Shown piece after piece: positions 29,436 through 38,441 of a stretch of 64,000 bases of DNA (its first letter is position 1; every line of letters begins with the position of its first letter). A model generated the notes under the pieces. The model saw only the letters and a list, made by a program, of their open reading frames with translations, had not been told where the DNA came from and ran no database searches. This DNA comes from Cellulophaga sp. BC115SP. Lineage in GTDB: Bacteria; Bacteroidota; Bacteroidia; Cytophagales; Spirosomataceae. The DNA is taken from positions 62,001 through 126,000 of the forward strand of contig NZ_JAAALB010000016.1 in assembly GCF_009905545.1 (NCBI RefSeq), given 5' to 3'. The position numbers were made by a program, and so were the translations under genes.

Positions 29436-29546
29436 GAATGTGGATAACTTTTATTTATCCACATTCCAATCTCAATAATAGCATTTCTAAAGATAAATAG
29501 GCAAGCCATTGGCTTGTCGGCAGACCATAGCGCCAAGCCAATGGCT
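29436..29546 (+). other. Two strong hairpins between the MFP and RND genes
   Basis: The first hairpin (29436-29466) pairs GAATGTGGATAA with TTATCCACATTC across a 7-nt loop and holds two perfect DnaA-box words. The second (29504-29546) pairs AGCCATTGGCTTG with CAAGCCAATGGCT; each arm is itself nearly palindromic, like a REP pair. The second ends 20 nt before the RND start and may tune its expression or stabilise the upstream mRNA. Confidence 0.65.
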
Positions 29547-29566
29547 GTATAACTATCTCTATTAAA

Positions 29567-32500
29567 ATGGAAAATCAAGAAAAAGATATACAAGAATTAC
29601 CTCATGGTAGTGGTGGAATCTATAAGATGATTGGATGGCTTGCTTCCAACCAAACCACTGTTTACCTTTTCACCTTTATGGTGTTTTTAGCGGGTTTAGG
29701 TATCTACGGAAGCCTTCCCAAAGAGCAATTCCCAGACATTAAAGTACCACAGATTTATGTGCAAACTGTCTACTTTGGTACAACTCCTGCGGATATTGAA
29801 AACGTAATCAACAAACCCATTGAAAAGCAATTAAAAACGATTCAAGGGGTAAAACGTATCAAATCAAATGCCTTGCAAGATGTCTCGGTTATTTTGATTG
29901 AATTTAACCCCAATGTAAAGGTTGAGGATGCGTTACAGCGTGTGCGTGATGCGGTAGATAAATCGAAGAAAGATTTACCTCAAAAGCTAGATTCAGGACC
30001 AACGGCACAAGATGTGAACTTCTCGGAATTCCCGATTATGAACATCAACTTGGCGGGTAATTATCCTTTAGGAAAGCTAAAAGATTATGCAGAAGAATTA
30101 CAAGATTTGATTGAAGGTTTACCTGAAATTACCCGTGTAGATATCGTCGGTGCATTGAATCGTGAAATTCAAATCAACCTAGACTTATACAAAGCGCAGG
30201 CTTCAGGATTATCTTTTACAGATATTCAAATGGCTGTTCAAGGTGAAAACATCAACATTTCGGGTGGTGATCTTAATGTCGATGGCGTACGCCGTACACT
30301 TCGTGTAAAAGGAGAATTCAAAACGGTTGACCAAATCGCTAACATCATGTTGCGTTCGTCATCAGGTGCAATGATTCGCTTAGGTGACGTTGCAGAGGTA
30401 ATAGACAGTCATGAGGAGCGTCAGGATTTTGCTCGCTTAGATAACCGTTCGGTTATTACCCTTAACGTTATTAAGCGTAGTGGAGCCAACTTGATTTCGG
30501 CTTCAGAGCAAATTGAAAAGATTTTGGACAAATATGAGGAAACTCGTTTACCACAAGGTGTAAAAGTACAAATCACTGCCGATTCATCAGAACGTACAAA
30601 GTCCGATATTGATGACTTAGTGAATACCGTAATTCTAGGCTTTCTATTTGTAGTATTCGTCCTAATGTTCTTTATGGGTGTTCGCGATGCCATCTTTGTA
30701 GGTCTGTCGGTACCATTATCAGCGTTGATTGCCTTTATTCCTTTGTATTTCTCAGGGTTCACGCTCAATACTATCGTATTATTTGCTTTCTTACTAGGTT
30801 TGGGTATTGTGGTAGACGATGCCATTGTGGTAATCGAAAACTCACACCGTATTTTTAACCAATTCCGTAAGTTGAGCATTGTTGAAGCCGTAAAATTAGC
30901 GGCATCAGAGGTATTCTTACCAGTATTGTCAGGTACGCTTACCACGATTGCACCATTTGTACCTTTATTGTTTTGGCCAGGTATTGTAGGTGAGTTTATG
31001 AAATTCTTACCTATTACCTTGATTTATACGTTGTTTGCTTCCTTGTTGGTGGCTTATGTAATGAACCCTGTGTTTGCGGTATCGTTTATGAAACGCCACG
31101 ACGAAGAAACACACCATGTAGAAGGTATTAAGTCTTTGCAAAAGCCTCTGATTGTTATGGGATTGTTGGCGGTAGTGGGTTATTTCATCAACTTTGGACT
31201 TGGTAACTTGTTTGTGTTTATCCTTGCATTATACCTTTTCAACCACTTTATCTTATCGCCAAAAATCATCGTACCTTTCCAAGAAACAGCACTTCCTGCA
31301 TTCAAAAATCGTTATCGTGCGGTTGTTGCTTGGGTAATTCATGGCAAACGTCCGATTGGTGTTGTAATTGCTACTTTTGGTTTATTGATATTTACTTTCA
31401 TCATGATGGGAATTGTGCAACCAAAAGTAATTTTCTTCCCTAGTGGTGACCCTGACTATGTGTATATCTACAACGTAATGCCTGTAGGTACCGATGCACG
31501 CAAAACTGACTCGATCACGAAGATTATTGAGAAAAGAGTATTCAATATTATCAAGAAAAACAAAGCCGAAATAGCTGTTAACTCAGTAATCTCGAACGTA
31601 GGTAAAAACGCAGGTGACCCAACGAACCCAGATCGTTCGGCTACTCCACAAAAATCAAAAGTGACGGTAGCATTTGTGAAAAAGACAGAACGTGGAGAAA
31701 TTTCGTCGGAAAGTATTTTGCAAGAAATTCGTGATGAGCTTAAAAAATCTCCTATTCCTGGCAGTGAGATTTCAGTAGAAAGAGAGCGTAATGGTCCTCC
31801 AACTGGTAAGCCAATTGCCATTGAAATCGCTGGGGATGACTTTACGGTTTTACAAAAACTTGAAAAAGACGTTAAAGAAAGAATCGAAAAGTCAGGAATC
31901 AAAGGTATTGATGAACTAAAAAGTGATTTGATTACCAACAAGCCTGAAATCATCGTTGACGTTGATAAGCAAAAAGCTCAAAGAGAAGGGATTTCTTCTT
32001 CACAAGTAGCCTTGGCGATTCGTACAGCGTTATTTGGTTCGGAGATTTCAAAATTCCGTGATGATAAAGATGAATATCCAATCCAGTTGCGTATCAAACA
32101 AAGCGACCGTAATCAAATCGAAAAACTGTTGAGTTTGAATATCACTTATCGTGATATGACCATGGGAGGTGTTTTGCGCCAAGTACCATTGAACTCCATT
32201 GCAACGATTAGTTACTCAACTACCTTTAGTCAAATCAATCGTAAGAATCAGCAACGTGTTGTAACGCTAGGTTCGGATGTAGTAGCAGGTTATAACGCTA
32301 ACCAAATTGTAGCACAAATCAATGATTTGATTAAGGATATAGAAATTCCGAGTGGATATACTGTGAAAATGGGTGGGGAGCAAGAAGAACAAGCCGAAAC
32401 TGCCAACTTCTTAGGAACGGCTTTTGGTGGTGCTATTTTGTTAATTTTCTTGATTTTGACCATTCAGTTTAACTCTATTTCAAAACCAATCATCATTTTC

Positions 32501-32983
32501 GGTACCATCTTGTTATCATTGATTGGTGTATTGTTAGGCTTTATGGTATTCGGAATGACATTCTCTGTAATCATGTCGGGCGTAGGTATTATTGCCTTAG
32601 CGGGTATTGTAGTGAAAAACGGTATCCTCCTTATAGAATTTACCGACGAGCTTCGAGGTCGTGGATATGAATTAAAAGAAGCCATTATCGAAGCTGGTAG
32701 TGTGCGTTTGACTCCAGTATTGTTGACAGCCTCTGCCGCTATCTTGGGTCTTGTACCATTAGCAGTAGGTTTGAGTATCGACTTCGTAACGATGTTTACC
32801 GAATTCAATCCACATATTGCTTTTGGTGGTGACAGTGCGGTATTCTGGGGTATTTTGGCTTGGACTATTATCTTCGGTTTGAGCTTCTCGACAGTACTTA
32901 CACTTGTAATCGTACCTTGTATGTATTACATCAACGAACGAGTTCGTACCAAGTACTTCCGTAAGAAACCAGCAGTAGAGTAA
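29567..32983 (+). CDS. RND family efflux permease
   Basis: Proton-driven inner-membrane pump of the AcrB/HAE type, 1138 residues. The first membrane helix is followed by the porter domain (FPDIKVPQIYVQTVYFG). The proton relay aspartates lie in GLGIVVDDAIVVIENSHR, and the repeat symmetry is completed by GIIALAGIVVKNGILLIEF. It is longer than E. coli AcrB (1049): an extra hydrophobic stretch of about 30-40 residues sits in the central cytoplasmic region (VMGLLAVVGYFINFGLGNLF), giving probably two additional helices. Substrates are unknown; the HAE-type D-D pair favours organic compounds over metals. Confidence 0.94.
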   Translation: MENQEKDIQELPHGSGGIYKMIGWLASNQTTVYLFTFMVFLAGLGIYGSLPKEQFPDIKVPQIYVQTVYFGTTPADIENVINKPIEKQLKTIQGVKRIKSNALQDVSVILIEFNPNVKVEDALQRVRDAVDKSKKDLPQKLDSGPTAQDVNFSEFPIMNINLAGNYPLGKLKDYAEELQDLIEGLPEITRVDIVGALNREIQINLDLYKAQASGLSFTDIQMAVQGENINISGGDLNVDGVRRTLRVKGEFKTVDQIANIMLRSSSGAMIRLGDVAEVIDSHEERQDFARLDNRSVITLNVIKRSGANLISASEQIEKILDKYEETRLPQGVKVQITADSSERTKSDIDDLVNTVILGFLFVVFVLMFFMGVRDAIFVGLSVPLSALIAFIPLYFSGFTLNTIVLFAFLLGLGIVVDDAIVVIENSHRIFNQFRKLSIVEAVKLAASEVFLPVLSGTLTTIAPFVPLLFWPGIVGEFMKFLPITLIYTLFASLLVAYVMNPVFAVSFMKRHDEETHHVEGIKSLQKPLIVMGLLAVVGYFINFGLGNLFVFILALYLFNHFILSPKIIVPFQETALPAFKNRYRAVVAWVIHGKRPIGVVIATFGLLIFTFIMMGIVQPKVIFFPSGDPDYVYIYNVMPVGTDARKTDSITKIIEKRVFNIIKKNKAEIAVNSVISNVGKNAGDPTNPDRSATPQKSKVTVAFVKKTERGEISSESILQEIRDELKKSPIPGSEISVERERNGPPTGKPIAIEIAGDDFTVLQKLEKDVKERIEKSGIKGIDELKSDLITNKPEIIVDVDKQKAQREGISSSQVALAIRTALFGSEISKFRDDKDEYPIQLRIKQSDRNQIEKLLSLNITYRDMTMGGVLRQVPLNSIATISYSTTFSQINRKNQQRVVTLGSDVVAGYNANQIVAQINDLIKDIEIPSGYTVKMGGEQEEQAETANFLGTAFGGAILLIFLILTIQFNSISKPIIIFGTILLSLIGVLLGFMVFGMTFSVIMSGVGIIALAGIVVKNGILLIEFTDELRGRGYELKEAIIEAGSVRLTPVLLTASAAILGLVPLAVGLSIDFVTMFTEFNPHIAFGGDSAVFWGILAWTIIFGLSFSTVLTLVIVPCMYYINERVRTKYFRKKPAVE

Positions 32984-32989
32984 AATTTA

Positions 32990-33137
32990 GTGAATTTAGA
33001 TTGAGAGAATGAGTGATTATTCTTTCAATCTAAATTCACCAGTAGAGACGCAATGCTTTGCGTCTCAAAGAAGTGTCATGTTGAAATATAGTATTAAAAA
33101 AGGCGGTCGAAATTAGTTTTTCGACCGCCTTTTTTAA
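32990..33137 (+). repeat. Composite 3' element, copy 1 (hairpins plus terminator)
   Basis: Three stems follow the RND stop. The first is a perfect 15-bp stem, GTGAATTTAGATTGA / TCAATCTAAATTCAC (32990-33039). The second is the hairpin GAGACGCAA/TTGCGTCTC (33044-33065). The third is a perfect 19-bp intrinsic terminator whose core is GGCGGTCGAAA / TTTCGACCGCC (33094-33137). The last two stems and the spacer (AAATATAGTAT) recur downstream of two other genes. Confidence 0.8.
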
Positions 33138-33251
33138 TGAATAGCAATAAGATAACTCGAAAGGAATTGTACTTCGCAAACCATAGAGGAGCAAAGACCT
33201 TTTATGAGATTTAGTCTATCCATAACCCACCGATGATTGATATGAACTGAA

Positions 33252-33289
33252 TTTATCAATCATAAAATGGCATATTTATGATTGATAAA
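33252..33289 (-). terminator. Hairpin downstream of the MutS-like gene
   Basis: Perfect 15-bp inverted repeat TTTATCAATCATAAA / TTTATGATTGATAAA with an 8-nt loop. It is AT-rich, so a weaker terminator than its neighbours. It lies between the RND terminator and dispersed repeat B. Confidence 0.5.
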
Positions 33290-33327
33290 AGTTATTTTAT
33301 TCCTCATTTCCCTAAAAAGATACCTTT

Positions 33328-33425
33328 TAGGCTGTAAGGCATTAGGCAAAAAAGCTTAAATTCTTTCATAAATAACTATTTAACTTTTAGCTTACAGCGT
33401 ATAGCTTAATGCCTATTGCAGGTAA
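33328..33425. repeat. Dispersed palindromic repeat, copy B
   Basis: About 98 bp sharing GGCATTAGGCAAAAAAGCTT and AGCTTAATGCCTATTGC with copy A exactly, and the pair GCTGTAAG / CTTACAGC in place of GCCGTAGGC / GCCTACGGC. The compensatory change keeps the stem, which argues for selection on structure or insertion of a palindromic unit. It ends 25 nt from the stop of the MutS-like gene. Confidence 0.72.
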
Positions 33426-33449
33426 AATCAATTTAATTTTACCCTTTCC

Positions 33450-35252
33450 TTACATCTTTATCCCAATCTGAGCCATCAGCTGACTTGCATTGAAACTTCT
33501 ACAAATTCCTTGTTTGAGTGTGTAATCAAAAACTAATTTGCCATCTCTTACTTCTGATGAAAAACTATAATTTTTAACAAAACCTTTTTCACTAAACTCG
33601 TCTCCCAAATCAACATCATGGGTCGAAATAAAACCTGAGGCTTGAGCTTGATGCAATTGGAGCATCAGGGCCTTTGCGCCATCGTGACGGTCTTTTGAAT
33701 TGGTACCTTTTAAGATTTCGTCTAGAAAATAAAAAGTTGGTAAGCTTTGCTTTTCGTTTACCCAATCGATTAATTGTTTTAAGCGCTTGAGTTCTGCATA
33801 GAATGATGATGTATCTTCTTCCAAAGAATCTTGAGTACGCATACTAGTAAATACTTGCATCACTGAGCATTCAAACTGTTGGGCACACACCACACTTCCA
33901 GTCAATGCCAAAATAGTATTGAGAGCTACTGTACGTTGGAAGGTACTTTTTCCAGACATATTTGAGCCAGTAATAATCACGCATTGGCCAAGCCCAGCAA
34001 TCTGAATATCATTACAAACACGCTTCTCGGCCTTAATTAAAGGGTGCCCCAATTGTGTAGCATGAATGATAAAATCTTTATTAGCAATTTGGGGTATAAC
34101 ATGAGAGGGATTTGCAAAACTATGTCCAGCCAAACTATTCAGTGCTTCAAATTCGCTCACAATAGTAATCCAATGTCCCAAATGATTTTGATGTTTGGCA
34201 CGCCAATTTTCCAAATGAATAAAATAACGTAAATCCCAAAGTGTCAACATACCCACAGAGAGTGCAAAAATAGGGTTTTGTCGATTGCCAATTCTTTCCA
34301 ACAACACACTCAATTCTTGAATATGTGCAGTAGCTTGATTGACTTCAGCTTGTAGCTTTTGTAAATGAGGATGTTTAAATGCGGGTACTGCAATACTTTT
34401 ACACAAATTCGCATACGCTTTTAGCACATTAGCCACCGAAGAAGTTTTATCGAGATATTGACTAAGTAATCCACTGACTTTTCTAAGAATAAATCCATGA
34501 ATAATAAACACTGCCAATATCCATTGTAAAGGCAAAATATCAATGATACATGCCAACACTACAGGAATACTGAGATATGGCAAGTAGAGTAAATATTGTA
34601 AAGATTTTTGTTTTAAAATCTCAAATGAAGGTAGTTGAAGCCACTCAAGAATAGGGGTAATAGGTTGATGTACATCTTCAATTTGCCAAGCGTCTACCTC
34701 TAGATCTTGTCGCCAATCAATCAGCTCTTTCAATTCAGATGAGGTCTCTTGACGAGTTAAGATTGTTGCTTGCTCGGCTGGAGTTTGTAGCCAATCAGCC
34801 AATACCTCCGCGCCTTTGTAGGTACGTGTACGATTGAGCAATTTGAATATGGAATGCTTTCCAAAAATATCTAAATCTGAAGCATAAAAATGTTGTACTT
34901 GGGCGTAAATCTCCCCTGTTTCTTGCCGCACAAATTTCCCCTGCAAGCGGAGCGATTCGTCTTCATTAAGATTGGCTAATAGCTGATAACGCAGCTTTTG
35001 TGCCTTGATGGCCAAATGCTTGTTGATCATCCAAAGAAATATCCCAAAACCAAGGAACAAAATCCCTAAAAATACCCAAGGAGATAATGCTTCGAATGCC
35101 CAATAAGATAGTCCCAACCAAGCAATAAAATATACAGCTCGGACAATTGCCCATTGATTATATTGAGCTTGTGTTTGAGCTTGAAGCGATTCAAAATGTT
35201 GTTGTCTTTTTTGAAAAAAGTCAATTTGTGTAGTGATGGGATTTGATGACAT
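33450..35252 (-). CDS. Membrane-anchored MutS-like ATPase
   Basis: 600-residue protein with the MutS ATPase domain but no mismatch-binding domain. Two hydrophobic blocks (residues about 36-76 and 218-256) suggest membrane anchoring. The ATPase has Walker A GSNMSGKST (429-437), the SMRTQDSLEEDTSSFYAEL signature (470-488), Walker B FYFLDEIL (507-514) and the switch STHD near 545. Such truncated MutS relatives are frequent in Bacteroidota and their role is not settled; they are unlikely to replace MutS in mismatch repair. A TTG..TATTTTC pair upstream is a weak promoter candidate. Confidence 0.85.
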   Translation of the reverse strand: MSSNPITTQIDFFQKRQQHFESLQAQTQAQYNQWAIVRAVYFIAWLGLSYWAFEALSPWVFLGILFLGFGIFLWMINKHLAIKAQKLRYQLLANLNEDESLRLQGKFVRQETGEIYAQVQHFYASDLDIFGKHSIFKLLNRTRTYKGAEVLADWLQTPAEQATILTRQETSSELKELIDWRQDLEVDAWQIEDVHQPITPILEWLQLPSFEILKQKSLQYLLYLPYLSIPVVLACIIDILPLQWILAVFIIHGFILRKVSGLLSQYLDKTSSVANVLKAYANLCKSIAVPAFKHPHLQKLQAEVNQATAHIQELSVLLERIGNRQNPIFALSVGMLTLWDLRYFIHLENWRAKHQNHLGHWITIVSEFEALNSLAGHSFANPSHVIPQIANKDFIIHATQLGHPLIKAEKRVCNDIQIAGLGQCVIITGSNMSGKSTFQRTVALNTILALTGSVVCAQQFECSVMQVFTSMRTQDSLEEDTSSFYAELKRLKQLIDWVNEKQSLPTFYFLDEILKGTNSKDRHDGAKALMLQLHQAQASGFISTHDVDLGDEFSEKGFVKNYSFSSEVRDGKLVFDYTLKQGICRSFNASQLMAQIGIKM

Positions 35253-35409
35253 ACTGGAAACCGAACTCTTTTAATCAGGATTTTTTGAAAATATTTGTAT
35301 TAAAATCTGAATGCAAGTTAAGCCATGAAATATTACCTATAATCACAATAAGAAAAATAAACATGAATCGTTCCAAATTTTAGCACTGGAATTATTCTCC
35401 GAGTTTTCA

Positions 35410-35510
35410 TCAAAAAAAGCGCTCGAAAATTACTTTCGACCGCTTTTTGATACTAATATGCTCGATGAATCATTTTTAGACGCAATGTTTTGCATCTCTT
35501 TTGCTAGAAT
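35410..35510 (-). repeat. Composite 3' element, copy 2
   Basis: Read on the minus strand after the acyl-CoA dehydrogenase stop: a hairpin of the type AGATGCAA / TTGCGTCT (35478-35497), a spacer of about 27 nt, then a terminator of the family AAAAGCGGTCGAAA / TTTCGAGCGCTTTTTTT (35410-35450, one internal mismatch and two extra A residues). Same order as copies 1 and 3. Confidence 0.78.
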
Positions 35511-35534
35511 ATAGATTTTAAAATAATCACTAAA

Positions 35535-36677
35535 TCACAAAGGATAGTCCTTCAAAAACTCTCGTGTGATAACGATTTTTTGGATTTCAGTGGTACCTTC
35601 TCCGATGGTACAAAGTTTGGAATCACGATAGAATTTTTCTACTGGAAAATCTTTTGTATAGCCATATCCTCCGAAGATTTGAACCGCATCTGTAGATACC
35701 TCTACTGCAATTTCAGAAGCATAGTATTTAGCCATAGCGGCTTCTTTGGTCATACTTGTTCCTTCCATTTTGAGTTCGGCTGCATGGCGAGTCATCAGCT
35801 CGGCAGCGTGAACTTTAGTAGCCATATCGGCCAATTTGAAACTGATTCCTTGAAACTGTACAATCGCCTGTCCAAATTGTTGACGTTCTTGTGCATATTT
35901 TGCGGCTGCGGCCAAAGCACCTTTGGCAATCCCTAGTGACAAAGCTGCAATGGAGATGCGCCCACCGTCCAAAATTTTCATAGCTTGTTTGAAACCATCA
36001 CCTTCCTCACCCAAACGAGCAGATACAGGAATTCGGCAGTCTTCCAAAATCACTTCAGCAGTTTCGGAGGCACGCATGCCTAGTTTGTTTTCTTTTTTAC
36101 CAAACTTTAAGCCTGGGTTTCCTCTTTCTACGATAAAGGCTGTTGCATTATTTTTGGCACCCAATTCGCCTGTACGAGCCATAATTACTACAACATTGCC
36201 AGATTTTCCATGCGTAATCCAGCATTTGGAGCCATTGAGCACATATTCGTCACCCTCGCGACGTGCCACGCAGGTCATACGTGCAGAATCTGAACCCGTA
36301 TTAGGTTCGGTCAAACCCCAAGCACCAATCCATTCGCCAGAAGCTAATTTGGGAAGATACATTTGTTTTTGTTCTTCGTTACCAAACTGTAGAATATGAT
36401 TGGTACAAAGAGAATTATGGGCAGCTACCGAAAGACCAATTGAACCACACACTTGGGCGATTTCTTCAATGATGCTCACATACTCTTGATAGCCCAAACC
36501 AGAGCCACCGTATTGTTCAGGTACTAGAACACCCAAAAACCCTTGTTGCCCTAATTGGTGCATCAAGTCGATAGGGAAATGTTGTGCCTCGTCCCATTCC
36601 ATCACGTGTGGAAGTATATGGCGCTCGGCAAATTCTTTGGCCGCAAGGCGGACTAAATCATTTTTTGAATTGTACAT
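35535..36677 (-). CDS. Acyl-CoA dehydrogenase
   Basis: FAD-dependent dehydrogenase of fatty or branched acyl-CoA, about 380 residues from the ATG at 36677 (an upstream in-frame start at 36716 adds 13 residues unlike the family). Family marks are the FAD-contact segment WGLTEPNTGSDS, KCWITHG, the QFGQAIVQFQGISFKLADMA helix and the C-terminal IFGGYGYTKDFPVEKFYRDSKLCTIGEGTTEIQ. The Glu of GEGTTEIQ region is where short-chain enzymes carry the catalytic base. It is divergent from an enoyl-CoA hydratase gene, so both may act in one acyl-CoA pathway. Confidence 0.92.
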   Translation of the reverse strand: MYNSKNDLVRLAAKEFAERHILPHVMEWDEAQHFPIDLMHQLGQQGFLGVLVPEQYGGSGLGYQEYVSIIEEIAQVCGSIGLSVAAHNSLCTNHILQFGNEEQKQMYLPKLASGEWIGAWGLTEPNTGSDSARMTCVARREGDEYVLNGSKCWITHGKSGNVVVIMARTGELGAKNNATAFIVERGNPGLKFGKKENKLGMRASETAEVILEDCRIPVSARLGEEGDGFKQAMKILDGGRISIAALSLGIAKGALAAAAKYAQERQQFGQAIVQFQGISFKLADMATKVHAAELMTRHAAELKMEGTSMTKEAAMAKYYASEIAVEVSTDAVQIFGGYGYTKDFPVEKFYRDSKLCTIGEGTTEIQKIVITREFLKDYPL

Positions 36678-36849
36678 TTTATAGTTAAAGGTTTGTTGAT
36701 AAAGTATAATTTTCAATTAAATAGCCTATAAAAAGTATTTAAAGACTATTAGGTTTATCGATTTTTTATCATCTTTATATTAACAAGATAACGAACTAAA
36801 GATGATATTTTGATGAAAAAGTCCTGAAATTTCTAAAAATATTTTAATT

Positions 36850-37611
36850 ATGCAAAATTCTTCATCAGCAAACCTTGATATCTCTATTGCCTCTTCGGGT
36901 GTTGCAACGCTCACTTTTTCACATCCACCAACCAATGCTATGCCAATTGTACTTTTGGAAGATTTAGCAAATGCCATAGAAAAATTGGCAGAAGATTCTA
37001 AAGTGCAAATCATTATTTTGCAAAGTGGCGGAGAGAGAACTTTTTGTTCGGGGGCAGATTTTAATCAGTTACTCGCCATTGATAATTTGGAAGATGGTAA
37101 AATATTTTTTAGCGGTTTTGCTAAAGTGATTAATGCTTGCCGAAAATCTTCGAAAATTATTATCGGTCGCGTGCAAGGCAAGGCTGTTGGTGGAGGCGTT
37201 GGTTTGGCTGCTGCTACCGATTATTGCTTTGCTACTCAGGCAGCAAGTGTCAAACTGAGCGAACTCCATATCGGAATTATTCCTGCTGTTATTGAACCAG
37301 CCGTGAGCCGTAAAATTGGACTTTCCTCATTTTCAAAAATGTCCCTAAAACCTACTGAATTTTATTCGGCACAATGGGCTTTGGAGCAAGGATTATTTTA
37401 TGAAGTATTTGAAACCATAGCCGAAATGGACGAAGCTATAGGACGAATGGCTGAGCAATTGGCTACTTATAATCCAGAAGGATTACAAGAACTAAAAAAA
37501 ATCTTGTGGCAGAATACAAATCATTGGGATACCTTACTGTATGAAAGAGCAGAAATAAGTGGAAAATTGGTTTTGAGCGAGTTTACCAAACAGGCCTTAC
37601 GCAAGATTTAG
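36850..37611 (+). CDS. Enoyl-CoA hydratase/isomerase family protein
   Basis: 253-residue crotonase-fold enzyme. The oxyanion-hole segments are FCSGADF and GKAVGGGVGLAAATDYCFA. The Glu of SELHIGIIPAVIEPAVSRKIG is in the position used by methylglutaconyl-CoA hydratases, which suggests leucine degradation, but a generic enoyl-CoA hydratase is possible. It shares an AT-rich divergent promoter region of about 170 bp with the acyl-CoA dehydrogenase. Confidence 0.87.
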   Translation: MQNSSSANLDISIASSGVATLTFSHPPTNAMPIVLLEDLANAIEKLAEDSKVQIIILQSGGERTFCSGADFNQLLAIDNLEDGKIFFSGFAKVINACRKSSKIIIGRVQGKAVGGGVGLAAATDYCFATQAASVKLSELHIGIIPAVIEPAVSRKIGLSSFSKMSLKPTEFYSAQWALEQGLFYEVFETIAEMDEAIGRMAEQLATYNPEGLQELKKILWQNTNHWDTLLYERAEISGKLVLSEFTKQALRKI

Positions 37612-37698
37612 TTTACACTTTCTCAAAGTGTAAATTTTAAGCAATCTGAACGAATTACTTCTTCGTATATATGGCAAATAAGTAGTTGATTAACAGCG

Positions 37699-37736
37699 AA
37701 TAATAAAGATGTTCTGTTCTATAGAGCTTTATTATT
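37699..37736 (+). other. Leader hairpin before the small exported protein
   Basis: AATAATAAAG and CTTTATTATT (10 bp, perfect) flank an 18-nt loop and end 27 nt before the ATG at 37764. The position suggests an effect on translation, but this is not shown. Confidence 0.35.
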
Positions 37737-37763
37737 GCATCACCCCTTTAACCCATTATCAAT

Positions 37764-38195
37764 ATGAAGAAGTTTTTCGCTTTTGTAATTTTGCTAACAG
37801 GCGTATCTGTTGGTCTAAAGGCACAAGTTTTACCACTTTCGCCCAATATTACAGCTTTGGCAACACCTGTTGTTTCGCAGTCTGGTCTCAATGCACCCGT
37901 TAATCTTTCAACAGTAAGTTACTCTCCATCACTTGGCGTAGCCAATAACCTTAGAAATTTAGTGAGTCTGAATAATAATGGTAATAATACGATTATTGTA
38001 CAGTCTATCACAAATGGGATTACGACTCAAGGTGCAGCTATTGCCAATCAGGTAACGACTGCAACTGTACAAACAACTCCAAACTCGGCTACAGCGATTA
38101 TTGCAGCTCCGACAGCGGTAACCACAACACTTTTGAACAATACAGGTGTATCCGCAACACCAACGGTAGTTATTCATTTACAAAAAAGCAACTAG
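37764..38195 (+). CDS. Small exported Thr/Val/Asn-rich protein of unknown function
   Basis: 143 residues with a clear signal peptide (MKKFFAFVILLTGVSVGLKA, cleavage before QV). The mature part is low in charge and rich in Thr, Val, Asn and Ala, with short alternating hydrophobic stretches (NNTIIVQSITNGITTQ, TTTLLNNTGVSATPTVVIHL). This is compatible with a beta-rich secreted or fibre-like protein. I do not recognise a family. A leader hairpin precedes it and an intrinsic terminator follows, so it is a single-gene transcript. Confidence 0.7.
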   Translation: MKKFFAFVILLTGVSVGLKAQVLPLSPNITALATPVVSQSGLNAPVNLSTVSYSPSLGVANNLRNLVSLNNNGNNTIIVQSITNGITTQGAAIANQVTTATVQTTPNSATAIIAAPTAVTTTLLNNTGVSATPTVVIHLQKSN

Positions 38196-38263
38196 ATATA
38201 CTACTTTCAAGAAGTACGCTTCAAAAAGTAGTAATGATTGGAATTATTTCGAGCGAAGTACTG

Positions 38264-38297
38264 AAAAGCACTGGTTTTATACACCAGTGCTTTTTTT
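38264..38297 (+). terminator. Intrinsic terminator
   Basis: AAAAGCACTGGT / ACCAGTGCTTTT stem with a 7-nt loop and a T7 run. It ends the transcript of the small exported protein. Confidence 0.85.
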
Positions 38298-38441
38298 ATG
38301 GAGTATGATTTTGGCGATAAGAAAAAGTGCTTGAGTAATTTTGAAATAAATACAGTTAATTTCTCGCACAATTTTTGATGAGTAGTTAATTTTATCCCAG
38401 ATACGCAATTAGCTAGTAGCAATCCAATTAATCAATGATTC

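Noticed and set aside
30421-30945. 174-codon minus-strand frame inside the RND permease gene
   Set aside because: Its codons mirror the conserved permease frame and the translation is low complexity.
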